Source of the DNA: an uncultured Campylobacter sp. | GTDB taxonomy: Bacteria; Campylobacterota; Campylobacteria; Campylobacterales; Campylobacteraceae | Length of the DNA stretch: 5,535 nt | Assembly (NCBI GenBank): GCA_937875715.1 | Contig: CALEHZ010000029.1 | Location: forward strand, 1-5,535 | Direction: 5' to 3' | In this document: one piece after another, positions 1 through 5,395 of the stretch | How the letters are laid out: every line of letters begins with the position of its first letter | Position numbering within the stretch: the first letter of the stretch is position 1 | Program-made: the position numbers and the translations under genes | The notes under the pieces: model-generated | Told to the model about the DNA's origin: nothing | Database searches by the model: none | Seen by the model: the letters and a program-made list of their open reading frames with translations, nothing else

Positions 1-68
1 CTGCCAAGCAAAAGCACCAAAACCATCAGCACCAAAGTGCTGTAAAAATCAAATGTGATTGTTTGCAA
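1..68 (-). CDS. gltS: Sodium/glutamate symporter N-terminus (partial, runs off the left edge)
   Basis: Only the first 22 codons are in the window. They translate as MQTITFDFYSTLVLMVLVLL followed by LG and a codon beginning AG (Ser or Arg). A short polar start with FDFYSTLV, followed at once by a very hydrophobic helix ending in LLLG(R), matches the beginning of GltS-family Na+/glutamate symporters as I remember them. GltS is an inner-membrane protein that imports glutamate with sodium. The start is TTG at 68–66, chosen because an AAAGGAG ribosome site at 81–75 lies 6 nt upstream; the only ATG in this frame (26–24) lies inside the helix with no such site. A good -10 element lies at 104–99. dapD is upstream on the same strand, but about 250 bp of repeat-rich DNA separates them, so gltS is probably transcribed separately. 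The coding call is firm; the family name rests on about 22 residues. Confidence 0.6.
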   Translation of the reverse strand, partial: MQTITFDFYSTLVLMVLVLLLG

Positions 69-74
69 AAGCTA

Positions 75-81
75 CTCCTTT
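75..81 (-). promoter_or_regulatory. Ribosome binding site deciding a TTG start (gltS)
   Basis: On the minus strand the sequence reads AAAGGAG, then TAGCTT, then TTG. This is a near-perfect Shine-Dalgarno match 6 nt before the TTG. It is the main reason to accept TTG as the start of the partial gltS gene. Confidence 0.65.
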
Positions 82-98
82 TTTGAAATTTTGGCAGA

Positions 99-104
99 AT
101 TCTA
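99..104 (-). promoter_or_regulatory. Putative sigma-70 -10 element for gltS
   Basis: TAGAAT on the minus strand, in the context TTTTTACTAGAATTCTGCC, sits about 30 nt upstream of the TTG start and would give a leader of roughly 24 nt. Upstream on the minus strand lie several T-tracts at roughly helical spacing, typical of Campylobacter promoters that lack a clear -35. The same CTAnAAT core followed by GC recurs at the other three promoters in this window. Confidence 0.5.
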
Positions 105-157
105 GTAAAAATTTGTAAATAAAAAATATATTGATTTGCTTTTTGTTTTGACGATAT

Positions 158-181
158 TTAAAAAATTTTAAAATTTTTTAA
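158..181. repeat. 24-bp perfect A/T-only palindrome
   Basis: Positions 158–181 equal their own reverse complement: TTAAAAAATTTT followed by AAAATTTTTTAA. It lies between gltS and dapD, immediately left of the GAATTTTATAAAATTC-type repeats. Being pure A/T in an A/T-rich spacer, it is less surprising than its length suggests. It could be a degenerate member of the neighbouring family, intrinsically bent DNA, or chance. Confidence 0.5.
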
Positions 182-183
182 GC

Positions 184-230
184 AAATTTTATAAAATTGA
201 GCCTGAATTTTTTAGAATTTTATAAAATTC
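184..230. repeat. 47-bp composite palindromic repeat, copy 1
   Basis: The unit consists of an imperfect palindrome AAATTTTATAAAATTG (184–199), a short spacer AGCCT, a half-copy GAATTTTTTA (205–214), and a perfect 16-bp palindrome GAATTTTATAAAATTC (215–230). The two palindrome centres are 31 bp apart. The same architecture and length occur at 2326–2372, where by hand about 39 of 47 positions match without gaps. The unit is non-coding and lies between dapD and gltS. Its function is unknown; possibilities include a transcription-factor operator, a terminator, a nucleoid-protein site or a small palindromic repeat element. Confidence 0.75.
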
Positions 231-247
231 ACTTCGCAGCAGTGAAT
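227..247. repeat. Inverted repeat ATTCACT / AGTGAAT
   Basis: ATTCACT (227–233) and AGTGAAT (241–247) are exact inverted copies separated by the 7-nt loop TCGCAGC. The left arm overlaps the end of the palindrome at 215–230. The GC-containing loop stands out from the A/T-rich surroundings. It may be part of the repeat complex rather than a separate element. Confidence 0.45.
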
Positions 248-253
248 AAAGCC

Positions 254-272
254 TAGTTTTATAAAATTCACT
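254..272. repeat. Degenerate copy of the palindrome, with CACT flank
   Basis: TAGTTTTATAAAATTC at 254–269 differs from GAATTTTATAAAATTC in its first three bases and keeps the TTTTATAAAA core. The 16-mer TTTTATAAAATTCACT (257–272) is shared exactly with 218–233 and 5368–5383, so the conserved unit extends past the palindrome into CACT on one side. Confidence 0.6.
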
Positions 273-306
273 GGGTTTAATTTAATGAATTTTATAAATT
301 AAACCC
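273..306 (-). terminator. Hairpin just downstream of dapD; candidate terminator
   Basis: GGGTTTAATTTA (273–284) and TAAATTAAACCC (295–306) are a perfect 12-bp inverted repeat around a 10-nt loop. The hairpin begins 8 bp beyond the dapD stop, where a terminator would be expected. The loop contains part of another palindrome copy (GAATTTTATAAATT, 287–300). After the stem the minus strand reads AGTGAATTTTATAAAAC, which is not a strong U-tract. It is therefore either a weak intrinsic terminator or an mRNA 3'-end stabiliser. The GGG/CCC base makes the stem more stable than the other hairpins here. Confidence 0.5.
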
Positions 307-314
307 AACATAAT

Positions 315-1481
315 TTAGTGCAGATTTTCGTTTAATTTAATCGCTCGAACGCTGATGCCAGCGCTGATTTGTCCGCTTTGGCTATCACGGCGGAAATGCA
401 GTCCATTAAGTCCAGCAAGCTCCCTTGCTTTATAAATCTCACGACTAAAATCAAAGCTAGGATTTATTTCTTTTAGTGCTTTGCGATTTGGCTCGCTTAT
501 AAATACCTTTGTGCCCTCTAAAATAGCTAGACCAGCATCTACGATACAATTATCGCCTAGTGGCACGCCTGTGGTGCTATTTGCGCCAAGTAGGCATTTT
601 TCGCCCACACTGATTGGATTGCCGTTTGTGCCACTTAGCACGCCCAAAATACTAGCACCTCCGCCTACATCGCTGCCAGCGCCAACTCGCACAGAGCTTG
701 AAATGCGACCTTCTACCATCACAGCGCCAAGAGTTCCAGCGTTAAAGTTTATGTAGCTTGCCCCTGGCATTACGACTGTGCCAGGCGCTAAATGCGCACC
801 AAAGCGAACTTTTGAGCTATCTAGTATTCTAGTGGCGTTATCATTTGGCACTATATGGCTAAGGTAGCGTGGGAATTTATCTATAAATACGATATTTGGG
901 TATTTGCCAAGCAGTTTTAGCTCTATTTCGTTTTTGCGAAGCCATTCTAGCTCGTAACACTCGCCAGAGCTATCCCAAGCTAGATTTGGCAATATTCCAA
1001 AGGCACCATTTAGATTTATTTCTCTTGGTTTTACGAAATTTTTTGAGAGCAAATATAGTTTTAAATACACGCTCTCAACGCTTTTTGGCGCCTCGTCAGC
1101 ATATAAAAATACAACCTTGTATTCTACATTTTTTTCTTTTTTAGCAAGTTCTTTTTCTATTATTTTTAATGCTTTTACATTTCCGTGTTTATCAAGTCCA
1201 TCAAATAACGATGAAAATGGACTTAGCATATCAGCAATGCATTTATTACAAAGTGTGTAAATCGCCTCGCTATCATCAAATTTTATTGCCTCGCAGTTTT
1301 TTTCATATACAGCTAAAATCACAGCAGCACTAGCAAAAGAACTTTTATAATTCACCACAGCAAAATCGCATTTTATGCTCTTGCCTTCGTCATTTGTAAG
1401 CACTCTTGCGATACCAAAAGCAAGTGGATCTTTATAACCACTTTTTGCTTTCATTTGTGCTGAAATTTCGTTAAAATCCAT
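315..1481 (-). CDS. dapD: Tetrahydrodipicolinate N-succinyltransferase (long, epsilonproteobacterial form)
   Basis: This cytoplasmic enzyme transfers succinyl from succinyl-CoA to tetrahydrodipicolinate, in the succinylase branch leading to meso-diaminopimelate and lysine. The protein has 388 residues, close to the roughly 386 I recall for C. jejuni DapD and longer than the 270–340 of many other DapDs. Residues 1 to about 215 form the N-terminal and middle domains of the long family. About 222–325 is a left-handed beta-helix of hexapeptide repeats rich in Gly, Ala and Val (VRFGAHLAPGTVVMPGAS, SDVGGGASILGVLSG, ISVGEKCLLGAN). MVEGRISSSV at 255–264 contains Glu257, which aligns with the glutamate considered catalytic in the Mycobacterium and Pseudomonas enzymes. 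The ATG start has AAGGAG 5 nt upstream (1492–1487). A TGCTAAAAT promoter element lies at 1520–1512 and a hairpin follows the stop. The gene appears monocistronic, divergent from the transporter gene. Confidence 0.95.
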   Translation of the reverse strand: MDFNEISAQMKAKSGYKDPLAFGIARVLTNDEGKSIKCDFAVVNYKSSFASAAVILAVYEKNCEAIKFDDSEAIYTLCNKCIADMLSPFSSLFDGLDKHGNVKALKIIEKELAKKEKNVEYKVVFLYADEAPKSVESVYLKLYLLSKNFVKPREINLNGAFGILPNLAWDSSGECYELEWLRKNEIELKLLGKYPNIVFIDKFPRYLSHIVPNDNATRILDSSKVRFGAHLAPGTVVMPGASYINFNAGTLGAVMVEGRISSSVRVGAGSDVGGGASILGVLSGTNGNPISVGEKCLLGANSTTGVPLGDNCIVDAGLAILEGTKVFISEPNRKALKEINPSFDFSREIYKARELAGLNGLHFRRDSQSGQISAGISVRAIKLNENLH

Positions 1482-1511
1482 GTTTTCTCCTTTTATTTAA
1501 AAAATTTGCGT

Positions 1512-1520
1512 ATTTTAGCA
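1512..1520 (-). promoter_or_regulatory. Putative extended -10 promoter for dapD
   Basis: The minus strand reads TGCTAAAAT (1520–1512): a TAAAAT hexamer at 1517–1512 with a TGn extension. It lies about 30 nt upstream of the dapD ATG, predicting a leader of roughly 24 nt. No clear -35 is visible, as is usual in Campylobacter. Its upstream region overlaps that of the divergent transporter promoter. Confidence 0.55.
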
Positions 1521-1542
1521 TAAAAATTAACTAAATTTTAGC

Positions 1543-1548
1543 TACAAT
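1543..1548 (+). promoter_or_regulatory. Putative -10 promoter for the TauE/SafE gene
   Basis: TACAAT in the context TTTTAGCTACAATTTCGC lies 32 nt before the ATG at 1581, predicting a leader of about 26 nt. It is back-to-back with the dapD promoter; the two hexamers are only 25 bp apart. Confidence 0.55.
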
Positions 1549-1580
1549 TTCGCATTTTTTAAAAAATTTAAGATATAGAA

Positions 1581-2327
1581 ATGATTGAAAATATATTTAT
1601 TTTACCTATAATTGGTGTTTGTGTCGGCTTTATTTCAGGCTTTTTTGGCATTGGAGGCGGTGCGATTTTGGTGCCTACTTTGCTATTTTTTGGCTATAAT
1701 TTAAAGCTAGCGATTGCAAGCGCTTCGATGCTTATGCTAACTTGCGCAATTTATGGTTCGTATTTAAACTACAAGCGTGCCAAATACGAGCTAAAATCTG
1801 CTCTGATTTTGGGGCTTGGCGCAGCTTTTGGCTCACTTTTTTCTGGCTTTATTGTTTTAGCCTTGCCAGAAATTGTGCTAAAAATTACACTTTTATGTGC
1901 TATTAGCTTTAATTTTTATCGTCTGCTACGCACAAATATCCATGAAGGCAGCAGCGATATTAATCTTAGTTATTTTACACTTTTTATCATTGGTGCGTTT
2001 ATTGCGGCATTTGCTATTAGTATTGGCATGGGCGGTGCGGTGTTTTTGACGCCGATTTTAGTTGGCATTTTAGGACTTGATATTAAAAAAGCAATTAGCT
2101 TGGGGCTATTTTTTGTGATTTTTTCAAGCTTTGGTGGCTTTGTGAGTATGAGTTTTGCTGGGCTTGTGGATTTTAAAACTGGTGCTATTTTAAGTATCGG
2201 CGGACTTATTGGCGTGTATTTTGGCACGCTAGCACATCATCACATAGACAAACAAAGACAAAAATACTGCTTACTAGCTTTAAATATTGTTACGTTTTTT
2301 TTAGTTTTAAAATCAATTTTACTTTGA
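1581..2327 (+). CDS. TauE/SafE-family (sulfite exporter family, DUF81/TSUP) membrane transporter
   Basis: This is an integral inner-membrane protein of 248 residues, the usual size for the family, with about eight hydrophobic segments. The family moves small organic or sulfur-containing anions such as sulfite, sulfoacetate or taurine-related compounds, but the substrate cannot be read from this sequence. Two glycine-rich signatures mark the internal duplication: GFFGIGGGAILVPTLLFFG (20–38) and AISIGMGGAVFLTPILVGIL (145–164). Each is followed by a similar helix (LKLAIASASMLML and IKKAISLGLFFV). A charged loop, YKRAKYELK, lies between segments at about 64–72. The ATG has only a weak AAGA ribosome site at 1570–1573. 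The gene stands alone, divergent from dapD and convergent with the SDR gene. Its stop codon overlaps the first base pairs of a GAATTTTATAAAATTC palindrome. No neighbour suggests sulfur metabolism. Confidence 0.88.
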   Translation: MIENIFILPIIGVCVGFISGFFGIGGGAILVPTLLFFGYNLKLAIASASMLMLTCAIYGSYLNYKRAKYELKSALILGLGAAFGSLFSGFIVLALPEIVLKITLLCAISFNFYRLLRTNIHEGSSDINLSYFTLFIIGAFIAAFAISIGMGGAVFLTPILVGILGLDIKKAISLGLFFVIFSSFGGFVSMSFAGLVDFKTGAILSIGGLIGVYFGTLAHHHIDKQRQKYCLLALNIVTFFLVLKSILL

Positions 2328-2372
2328 ATTTTATAAAATTCAGCTTTGAATTTTATGAATTTTATAAAATTC
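2326..2372. repeat. 47-bp composite palindromic repeat, copy 2
   Basis: The unit holds two perfect 16-bp palindromes, GAATTTTATAAAATTC at 2326–2341 and 2357–2372, with centres 31 bp apart, and a half-copy GAATTTTAT at 2348–2356 between them after the spacer AGCTTT. The layout is the same as at 184–230. It begins inside the TGA stop of the transporter gene and fills most of the gap between the two convergent genes. Confidence 0.8.
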
Positions 2373-2375
2373 AAA
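2345..2375. terminator. Hairpin between convergent genes; candidate bidirectional terminator
   Basis: TTTGAATTTTAT (2345–2356) and ATAAAATTCAAA (2364–2375) form a perfect 12-bp stem with a 7-nt loop, placed 18 bp after the transporter stop and 12 bp after the SDR stop on the opposite strand. The position between two converging genes suits a shared terminator. The stem is almost entirely A/T and no clean U-tract follows on either strand, so termination strength is doubtful. Confidence 0.4.
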
Positions 2376-2386
2376 TCCAAAAAATT

Positions 2387-3172
2387 CTATTTAAATGTGG
2401 TTCCGCCGTCTATTACTAGCGAATGCCCAGTTATCCAGCTAGCAGCATTTGAGCATAGAAAAAGACAAGCACCGCTTAAATCAGTAGGCTGTCCCATGCG
2501 AGCAAGCGGGCTTAGGCTAGCTGTGGCATCACGCACTTCTTCGTAGTTTGTAAAGGCTCTTAAAGCGTCTGTTTCAATAGGTCCGCCACACACGGTATTT
2601 ACGCGTATGTTTTTCTCGCCAAGCTCAGTGGCTGCGTAGCGTGCCATCGCCTCTACTGCGGCTTTTGCTGTGCCATGACCGCTGTAATGCTCAATATACA
2701 CTAAATGTCCTGTGCTTGAGAGCGTGATAATTGAGCCGCCGCCTACTTTTTCCATGCGTTTGGCTGCTTCTTGGCTACCGCAGACAAAGGCATTAATAGT
2801 AGCGGTGAAGATATTGTTTAAGCCTCTTGGTTTTAGTTTCATAAACTTTGTGTATCCACCAGCTACTGCGCGTCCTGAAATAATCGCATTTGAGATAAAA
2901 AAATCCACTCTATCAAAGTCTTCATCAATCTTTTCAAAAACTTCTTTGTAGCTTTCAGGCTCTAAAATATTTAGCTCATAAGCACGAGCTTTTATGCCAA
3001 ATTCTTTTTCAAGCTCGCTGGCTTGTTGTTCGGCTAATTCTTTATTTGAATTATAAGTAAATGCGATATTTACGCCATTTTTGGCAAAATCAAGCACGAT
3101 AGCACGCCCTATGCCACGCGTTCCACCGCTGATTACTAAAGTTTTGCCTTTAAACTCAGCTCTAAAATCCAT
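2387..3172 (-). CDS. SDR-family oxidoreductase with enoyl-ACP reductase-like (FabL-type) active site
   Basis: The 261-residue protein is a one-domain Rossmann-fold NAD(P)H oxidoreductase. GGTRGIG at 16–22 binds the dinucleotide, SNA at about 94–96 is the usual Asn-Ala position, SS lies at 152–153, and IDGGTTF is at the C-terminus. The active-site Tyr163 and Lys170 are separated by six residues (YSGHGTAK), not the classical three. That spacing is typical of FabI and FabL enoyl-ACP reductases, and the surrounding region (YIEHY…AKAAVEAMARYAATEL, then GGPIETDALRAF) resembles Bacillus FabL from memory. H. pylori homologues in this position are often called 7-alpha-hydroxysteroid dehydrogenase (hdhA), which I regard as unproven. 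The start is taken as ATG at 3172, overlapping the dapA stop by one base (TGATG) with AAGGGG 5 nt upstream; a TTG one codon earlier (3175) is possible. It is the last gene of the operon. Exact substrate uncertain. Confidence 0.85.
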   Translation of the reverse strand: MDFRAEFKGKTLVISGGTRGIGRAIVLDFAKNGVNIAFTYNSNKELAEQQASELEKEFGIKARAYELNILEPESYKEVFEKIDEDFDRVDFFISNAIISGRAVAGGYTKFMKLKPRGLNNIFTATINAFVCGSQEAAKRMEKVGGGSIITLSSTGHLVYIEHYSGHGTAKAAVEAMARYAATELGEKNIRVNTVCGGPIETDALRAFTNYEEVRDATASLSPLARMGQPTDLSGACLFLCSNAASWITGHSLVIDGGTTFK

Positions 3173-4068
3173 CAAAACCCCTTTATTTCATATTTTTTAA
3201 TCGTAGTTTCTATTTTTTTCATATTTTCTTCGCTAGGTGCACAAAGTGGCAGACGATACTCTAAAACAGGTATCAATCCAGCTAAAAACATCGCTGCTTT
3301 AATTGGAATTGGGTTGCTTTCACAAAACATCACTTTATTGATTTCAAATAATTTTTCATTTATCGCTCTAGCACCAGCAAAATCGCCTTTAAGTGCCTTG
3401 TGAGTAAGCTCTGCGGTTAAATCAGGCAAAATATTTGAAGTTACAGAAATTACGCCTTTTCCGCCATTTGCTAGAATTGGAAAATTTATCGCATCTTCGC
3501 CGCTAATAACGCATATATCGCTATCGTGCGCTAGTAAATCCACGCAACGTTCCATATTTCCACTAGCTTCTTTTACGCCATAGATATTTTTACACTCTTT
3601 AAATAGTCTTATTGATGTGCTAGCAGCTATATCACAGCCTGTGCGACCTGGCACATTATATAAAAGAACTGGAATATCCACGCTATTAGCAATTTCTTTG
3701 TAATGTAAAAATAATCCTTCTTGTGTTGGCTTATTATAATACGGCGCAACTGATAAAATCCCATCAGCACCGCAGTTTTGAGCGAATTTTGCTAGCGCTA
3801 CAGCTTCGTGCGTAGCGTTAGACCCAGCACCAGCTAGCACCTTTACGCCTGAGTTTTTACATGCGCTAACAGCAATTTGCACACAAAGTCTGTGCTCATC
3901 GTGAGTTAGAGTAGCACTCTCGCCAGTAGTTCCTACTGGCACCACAGCATCGATTCCTTGTGCTATTTGGCGCTTTATAAGCTTTTCGTAAGTGTGCTCG
4001 TCCACTTTGCCGTTTTTAAATGGTGTAATGAGCGCAGTTATCGCTCCGGTGATTATATTTTGCATCAT
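3172..4068 (-). CDS. dapA: 4-hydroxy-tetrahydrodipicolinate synthase
   Basis: This cytoplasmic enzyme condenses pyruvate with aspartate semialdehyde, the first committed step to diaminopimelate and lysine. The protein has 298 residues, the length I recall for C. jejuni DapA, and forms a TIM barrel. GTTGES at 46–51 supplies Thr47/Thr48. APYYNKP (108–114) includes Tyr111. YNVPGRT (137–143) supplies Tyr137 and Arg142. GVKEAS (164–169) contains the Schiff-base Lys166. Residues linked to lysine inhibition in the Campylobacter enzyme are also present (Ser51, His56, His59, Asn84, Glu88, Tyr110), so feedback control is expected. Two adjacent ATGs (4068 and 4065) are possible starts. The first overlaps the protease stop as ATGA; the second has the better spacing, 6 nt from AAGGA at 4076–4072. 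Either way translation is probably coupled to the upstream protease gene. Confidence 0.97.
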   Translation of the reverse strand: MMQNIITGAITALITPFKNGKVDEHTYEKLIKRQIAQGIDAVVPVGTTGESATLTHDEHRLCVQIAVSACKNSGVKVLAGAGSNATHEAVALAKFAQNCGADGILSVAPYYNKPTQEGLFLHYKEIANSVDIPVLLYNVPGRTGCDIAASTSIRLFKECKNIYGVKEASGNMERCVDLLAHDSDICVISGEDAINFPILANGGKGVISVTSNILPDLTAELTHKALKGDFAGARAINEKLFEINKVMFCESNPIPIKAAMFLAGLIPVLEYRLPLCAPSEENMKKIETTIKKYEIKGF

Positions 4069-5306
4069 TTATCCTTTAAAATGACTGAGGTCATTTGGTT
4101 TTTATTTAAATATTTTTTTGCTACATTTTTAAGATCATCTACTTTTAAATTCTCAGTTCTACTTTCTAATTCATAAAGTGGCTTAGTATCGCCATTTGCT
4201 ATGTATTCGCCAACTAAATTGGCTAACCCACTAGCGCTTAATAAACTATATTCTAAGTTTATTTTTAATGAATTTTTTATCTTTTCTATTTGCTTTTCGT
4301 TTATTGAATTTCCTACTTTTTTAAGTAGTTTTAAAATTTCATCTTTTAGCTTTTTTGCCCTTATTTTTGGATTTGCCACAGCTAAAATTACAAAAAGCCC
4401 AGCATCTTTTAAACTCATTGAAAATGCGCTTATATCGTTTGCTAAGCTACTTTTTTGGACTAATTCATCATACAAAAATGAGCTTTTTCCATCGCCTAAA
4501 AACTGCGCTAAAGCATCAAGTGCTACTGCATCTTTGTGAGCAAAATTTGGAATTTTAAAAGCAATTGCACACATTTGAGCTTGGCTTTCTTTTAAAATCG
4601 TAATTTCTTTTGCGCCTTCTTGCTTTGGTTCTACAAAATGAAATTTTGGCAAATCGCCTTTGTTTGGCACTTTTTCAAAGTATTTTTTTGCCAAAGAAAA
4701 AGCTCTTTTTTCATCCAAAGCGCCACTAAGCATCAAAAATGAATTTTTTGGCTGATAATAAGTAGAGTGAAAATCCCTAATATCCTTTATATCCCAGCTA
4801 ATAATATCTTCATAAAAGCCAATTGGCAGCCAGTGATAAGGATGATAGCCAAAAGCGCTCTCAAAAAGCTTAAAGTATAAAAAACCAAAAGGATTATTAT
4901 CAGTTCGCCATCTACGCTCTTCAGCCACTACATTTCGCTCACTAGCAAATTCCTTATCTTTTAGGCTTAGATTTTCCATCATATCGCTATATAGCTCTAG
5001 GCATTTTTCCAAATTGCTTTGTTCGCATTTGATATAATAATGAGTAAAATCAAAGCCCGTGCTAGCGTTATTTACGCCACCAAAGCCTTTTACAATTTTA
5101 TCAAACTCACCTGCTTTGTGCGTTTTGGTGCTTTTAAAGTTCATATGCTCAAGCATGTGCGCAATGCCAGTTTTGCCTAGAACTTCATTGCGCGAACCAA
5201 CTTTATAGTATAAATCCACGCTTATTACGCCGCTTTTTTCATTAACAGGCGCAAAATACACCTCAAAGCCATTTTCTAATGTAATTTTTTTATATTCTGG
5301 TATCAA
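4065..5306 (-). CDS. M16-family zinc metallopeptidase
   Basis: The 413-residue protein has the length of single-unit M16 (pitrilysin/processing-peptidase) peptidases. The inverted zinc motif HMLEH lies at 50–54: His50 and His54 bind zinc and Glu53 is the catalytic base. Glu130 in [10 protein letters not shown] (123–132) is the third ligand, 76 residues after His54 as in mitochondrial processing peptidase. The N-terminal catalytic half (about 1–165) is followed by the M16 C-terminal domain (from about 175, [21 protein letters not shown]). There is no signal peptide or membrane segment, so a cytoplasmic role in peptide or protein turnover is inferred; the substrate is unknown. The start is TTG at 5306–5304, chosen for AAGGA 6 nt upstream and an in-frame stop (TAA) four codons before it. 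First gene of the operon with dapA and the SDR. H. pylori homologues carry an old pqqE-like label that should not imply PQQ synthesis. Confidence 0.93.
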   Translation of the reverse strand: MIPEYKKITLENGFEVYFAPVNEKSGVISVDLYYKVGSRNEVLGKTGIAHMLEHMNFKSTKTHKAGEFDKIVKGFGGVNNASTGFDFTHYYIKCEQSNLEKCLELYSDMMENLSLKDKEFASERNVVAEERRWRTDNNPFGFLYFKLFESAFGYHPYHWLPIGFYEDIISWDIKDIRDFHSTYYQPKNSFLMLSGALDEKRAFSLAKKYFEKVPNKGDLPKFHFVEPKQEGAKEITILKESQAQMCAIAFKIPNFAHKDAVALDALAQFLGDGKSSFLYDELVQKSSLANDISAFSMSLKDAGLFVILAVANPKIRAKKLKDEILKLLKKVGNSINEKQIEKIKNSLKINLEYSLLSASGLANLVGEYIANGDTKPLYELESRTENLKVDDLKNVAKKYLNKNQMTSVILKDK

Positions 5307-5312
5307 ATATTT

Positions 5313-5317
5313 TCCTT
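5313..5317 (-). promoter_or_regulatory. Ribosome binding site deciding a TTG start (M16 peptidase)
   Basis: The minus strand reads AAGGA, then AAATAT, then TTG. The 6-nt spacing is the same as for dapD and for the second ATG of dapA. An in-frame TAA overlaps the first bases of this site, so no start further upstream is possible. Confidence 0.65.
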
Positions 5318-5332
5318 AAAAACAAAGCGCAT

Positions 5333-5338
5333 ATTCTA
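5333..5338 (-). promoter_or_regulatory. Putative -10 promoter for the M16–dapA–SDR operon
   Basis: TAGAAT in the minus-strand context AATTTGGCTAGAATATGCGC, with TG three bases upstream of the CTA core, lies 26 nt before the TTG start and predicts a leader of about 20 nt. It is the best promoter candidate for the three-gene operon, since no room for internal promoters exists between the overlapping genes. Confidence 0.5.
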
Positions 5339-5362
5339 GCCAAATTTTGCTTATTTTTTGGC

Positions 5363-5383
5363 GAATTTTTTATAAAATTCACT
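5363..5383. repeat. Degenerate copy of the palindrome upstream of the M16 operon
   Basis: GAATTTTTTATAAAATTC (5363–5380) is the family palindrome with two extra T residues in the left arm. It continues into ACT, so the 16-mer TTTTATAAAATTCACT (5368–5383) matches 218–233 and 257–272 exactly. It lies about 25 bp upstream of the operon's putative -10, where an operator or UP-type element could sit. Confidence 0.6.
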
Positions 5384-5395
5384 TTTTTTAAATAA

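Noticed and set aside
184..306. CRISPR-like array from repeated 16-mers
   Set aside because: The repeats are palindromic, uneven in spacing (31, 39 and 33 bp between centres), vary in sequence, and have no unique 30–40 nt spacers or cas genes nearby.
69..314. tRNA, small RNA gene or riboswitch between dapD and gltS, such as a lysine riboswitch
   Set aside because: The spacer is almost pure A/T with only simple hairpins. No cloverleaf is seen, and the leaders of dapD and the dapA operon (about 20–24 nt) are too short for a lysine riboswitch.
481..1144. Two rightward open frames (481–756 and 896–1144) opposite dapD
   Set aside because: They lie antisense to a full-length, highly conserved dapD, lack ribosome sites and read as low-complexity Pro/Ser/Leu protein.
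1970..2227. Leftward open frame opposite the transporter gene
   Set aside because: Antisense shadow of the membrane protein; its Pro/Lys/Ile-rich product has no domain features.
2346..2546. Rightward 66-residue open frame starting in the convergent gap
   Set aside because: It starts within the palindromic repeat and runs antisense into the conserved 3' end of the SDR gene, without a ribosome site.
2712..2951. Rightward open frame opposite the SDR gene
   Set aside because: Antisense shadow with no supporting start signals.
3958..4558. Rightward open frames opposite dapA and the M16 gene (3958–4176, 4201–4539, 4355–4558)
   Set aside because: They overlap two well-supported genes and each other; their Phe/Ser/Leu-rich products follow from reverse-reading A/T-rich coding DNA.
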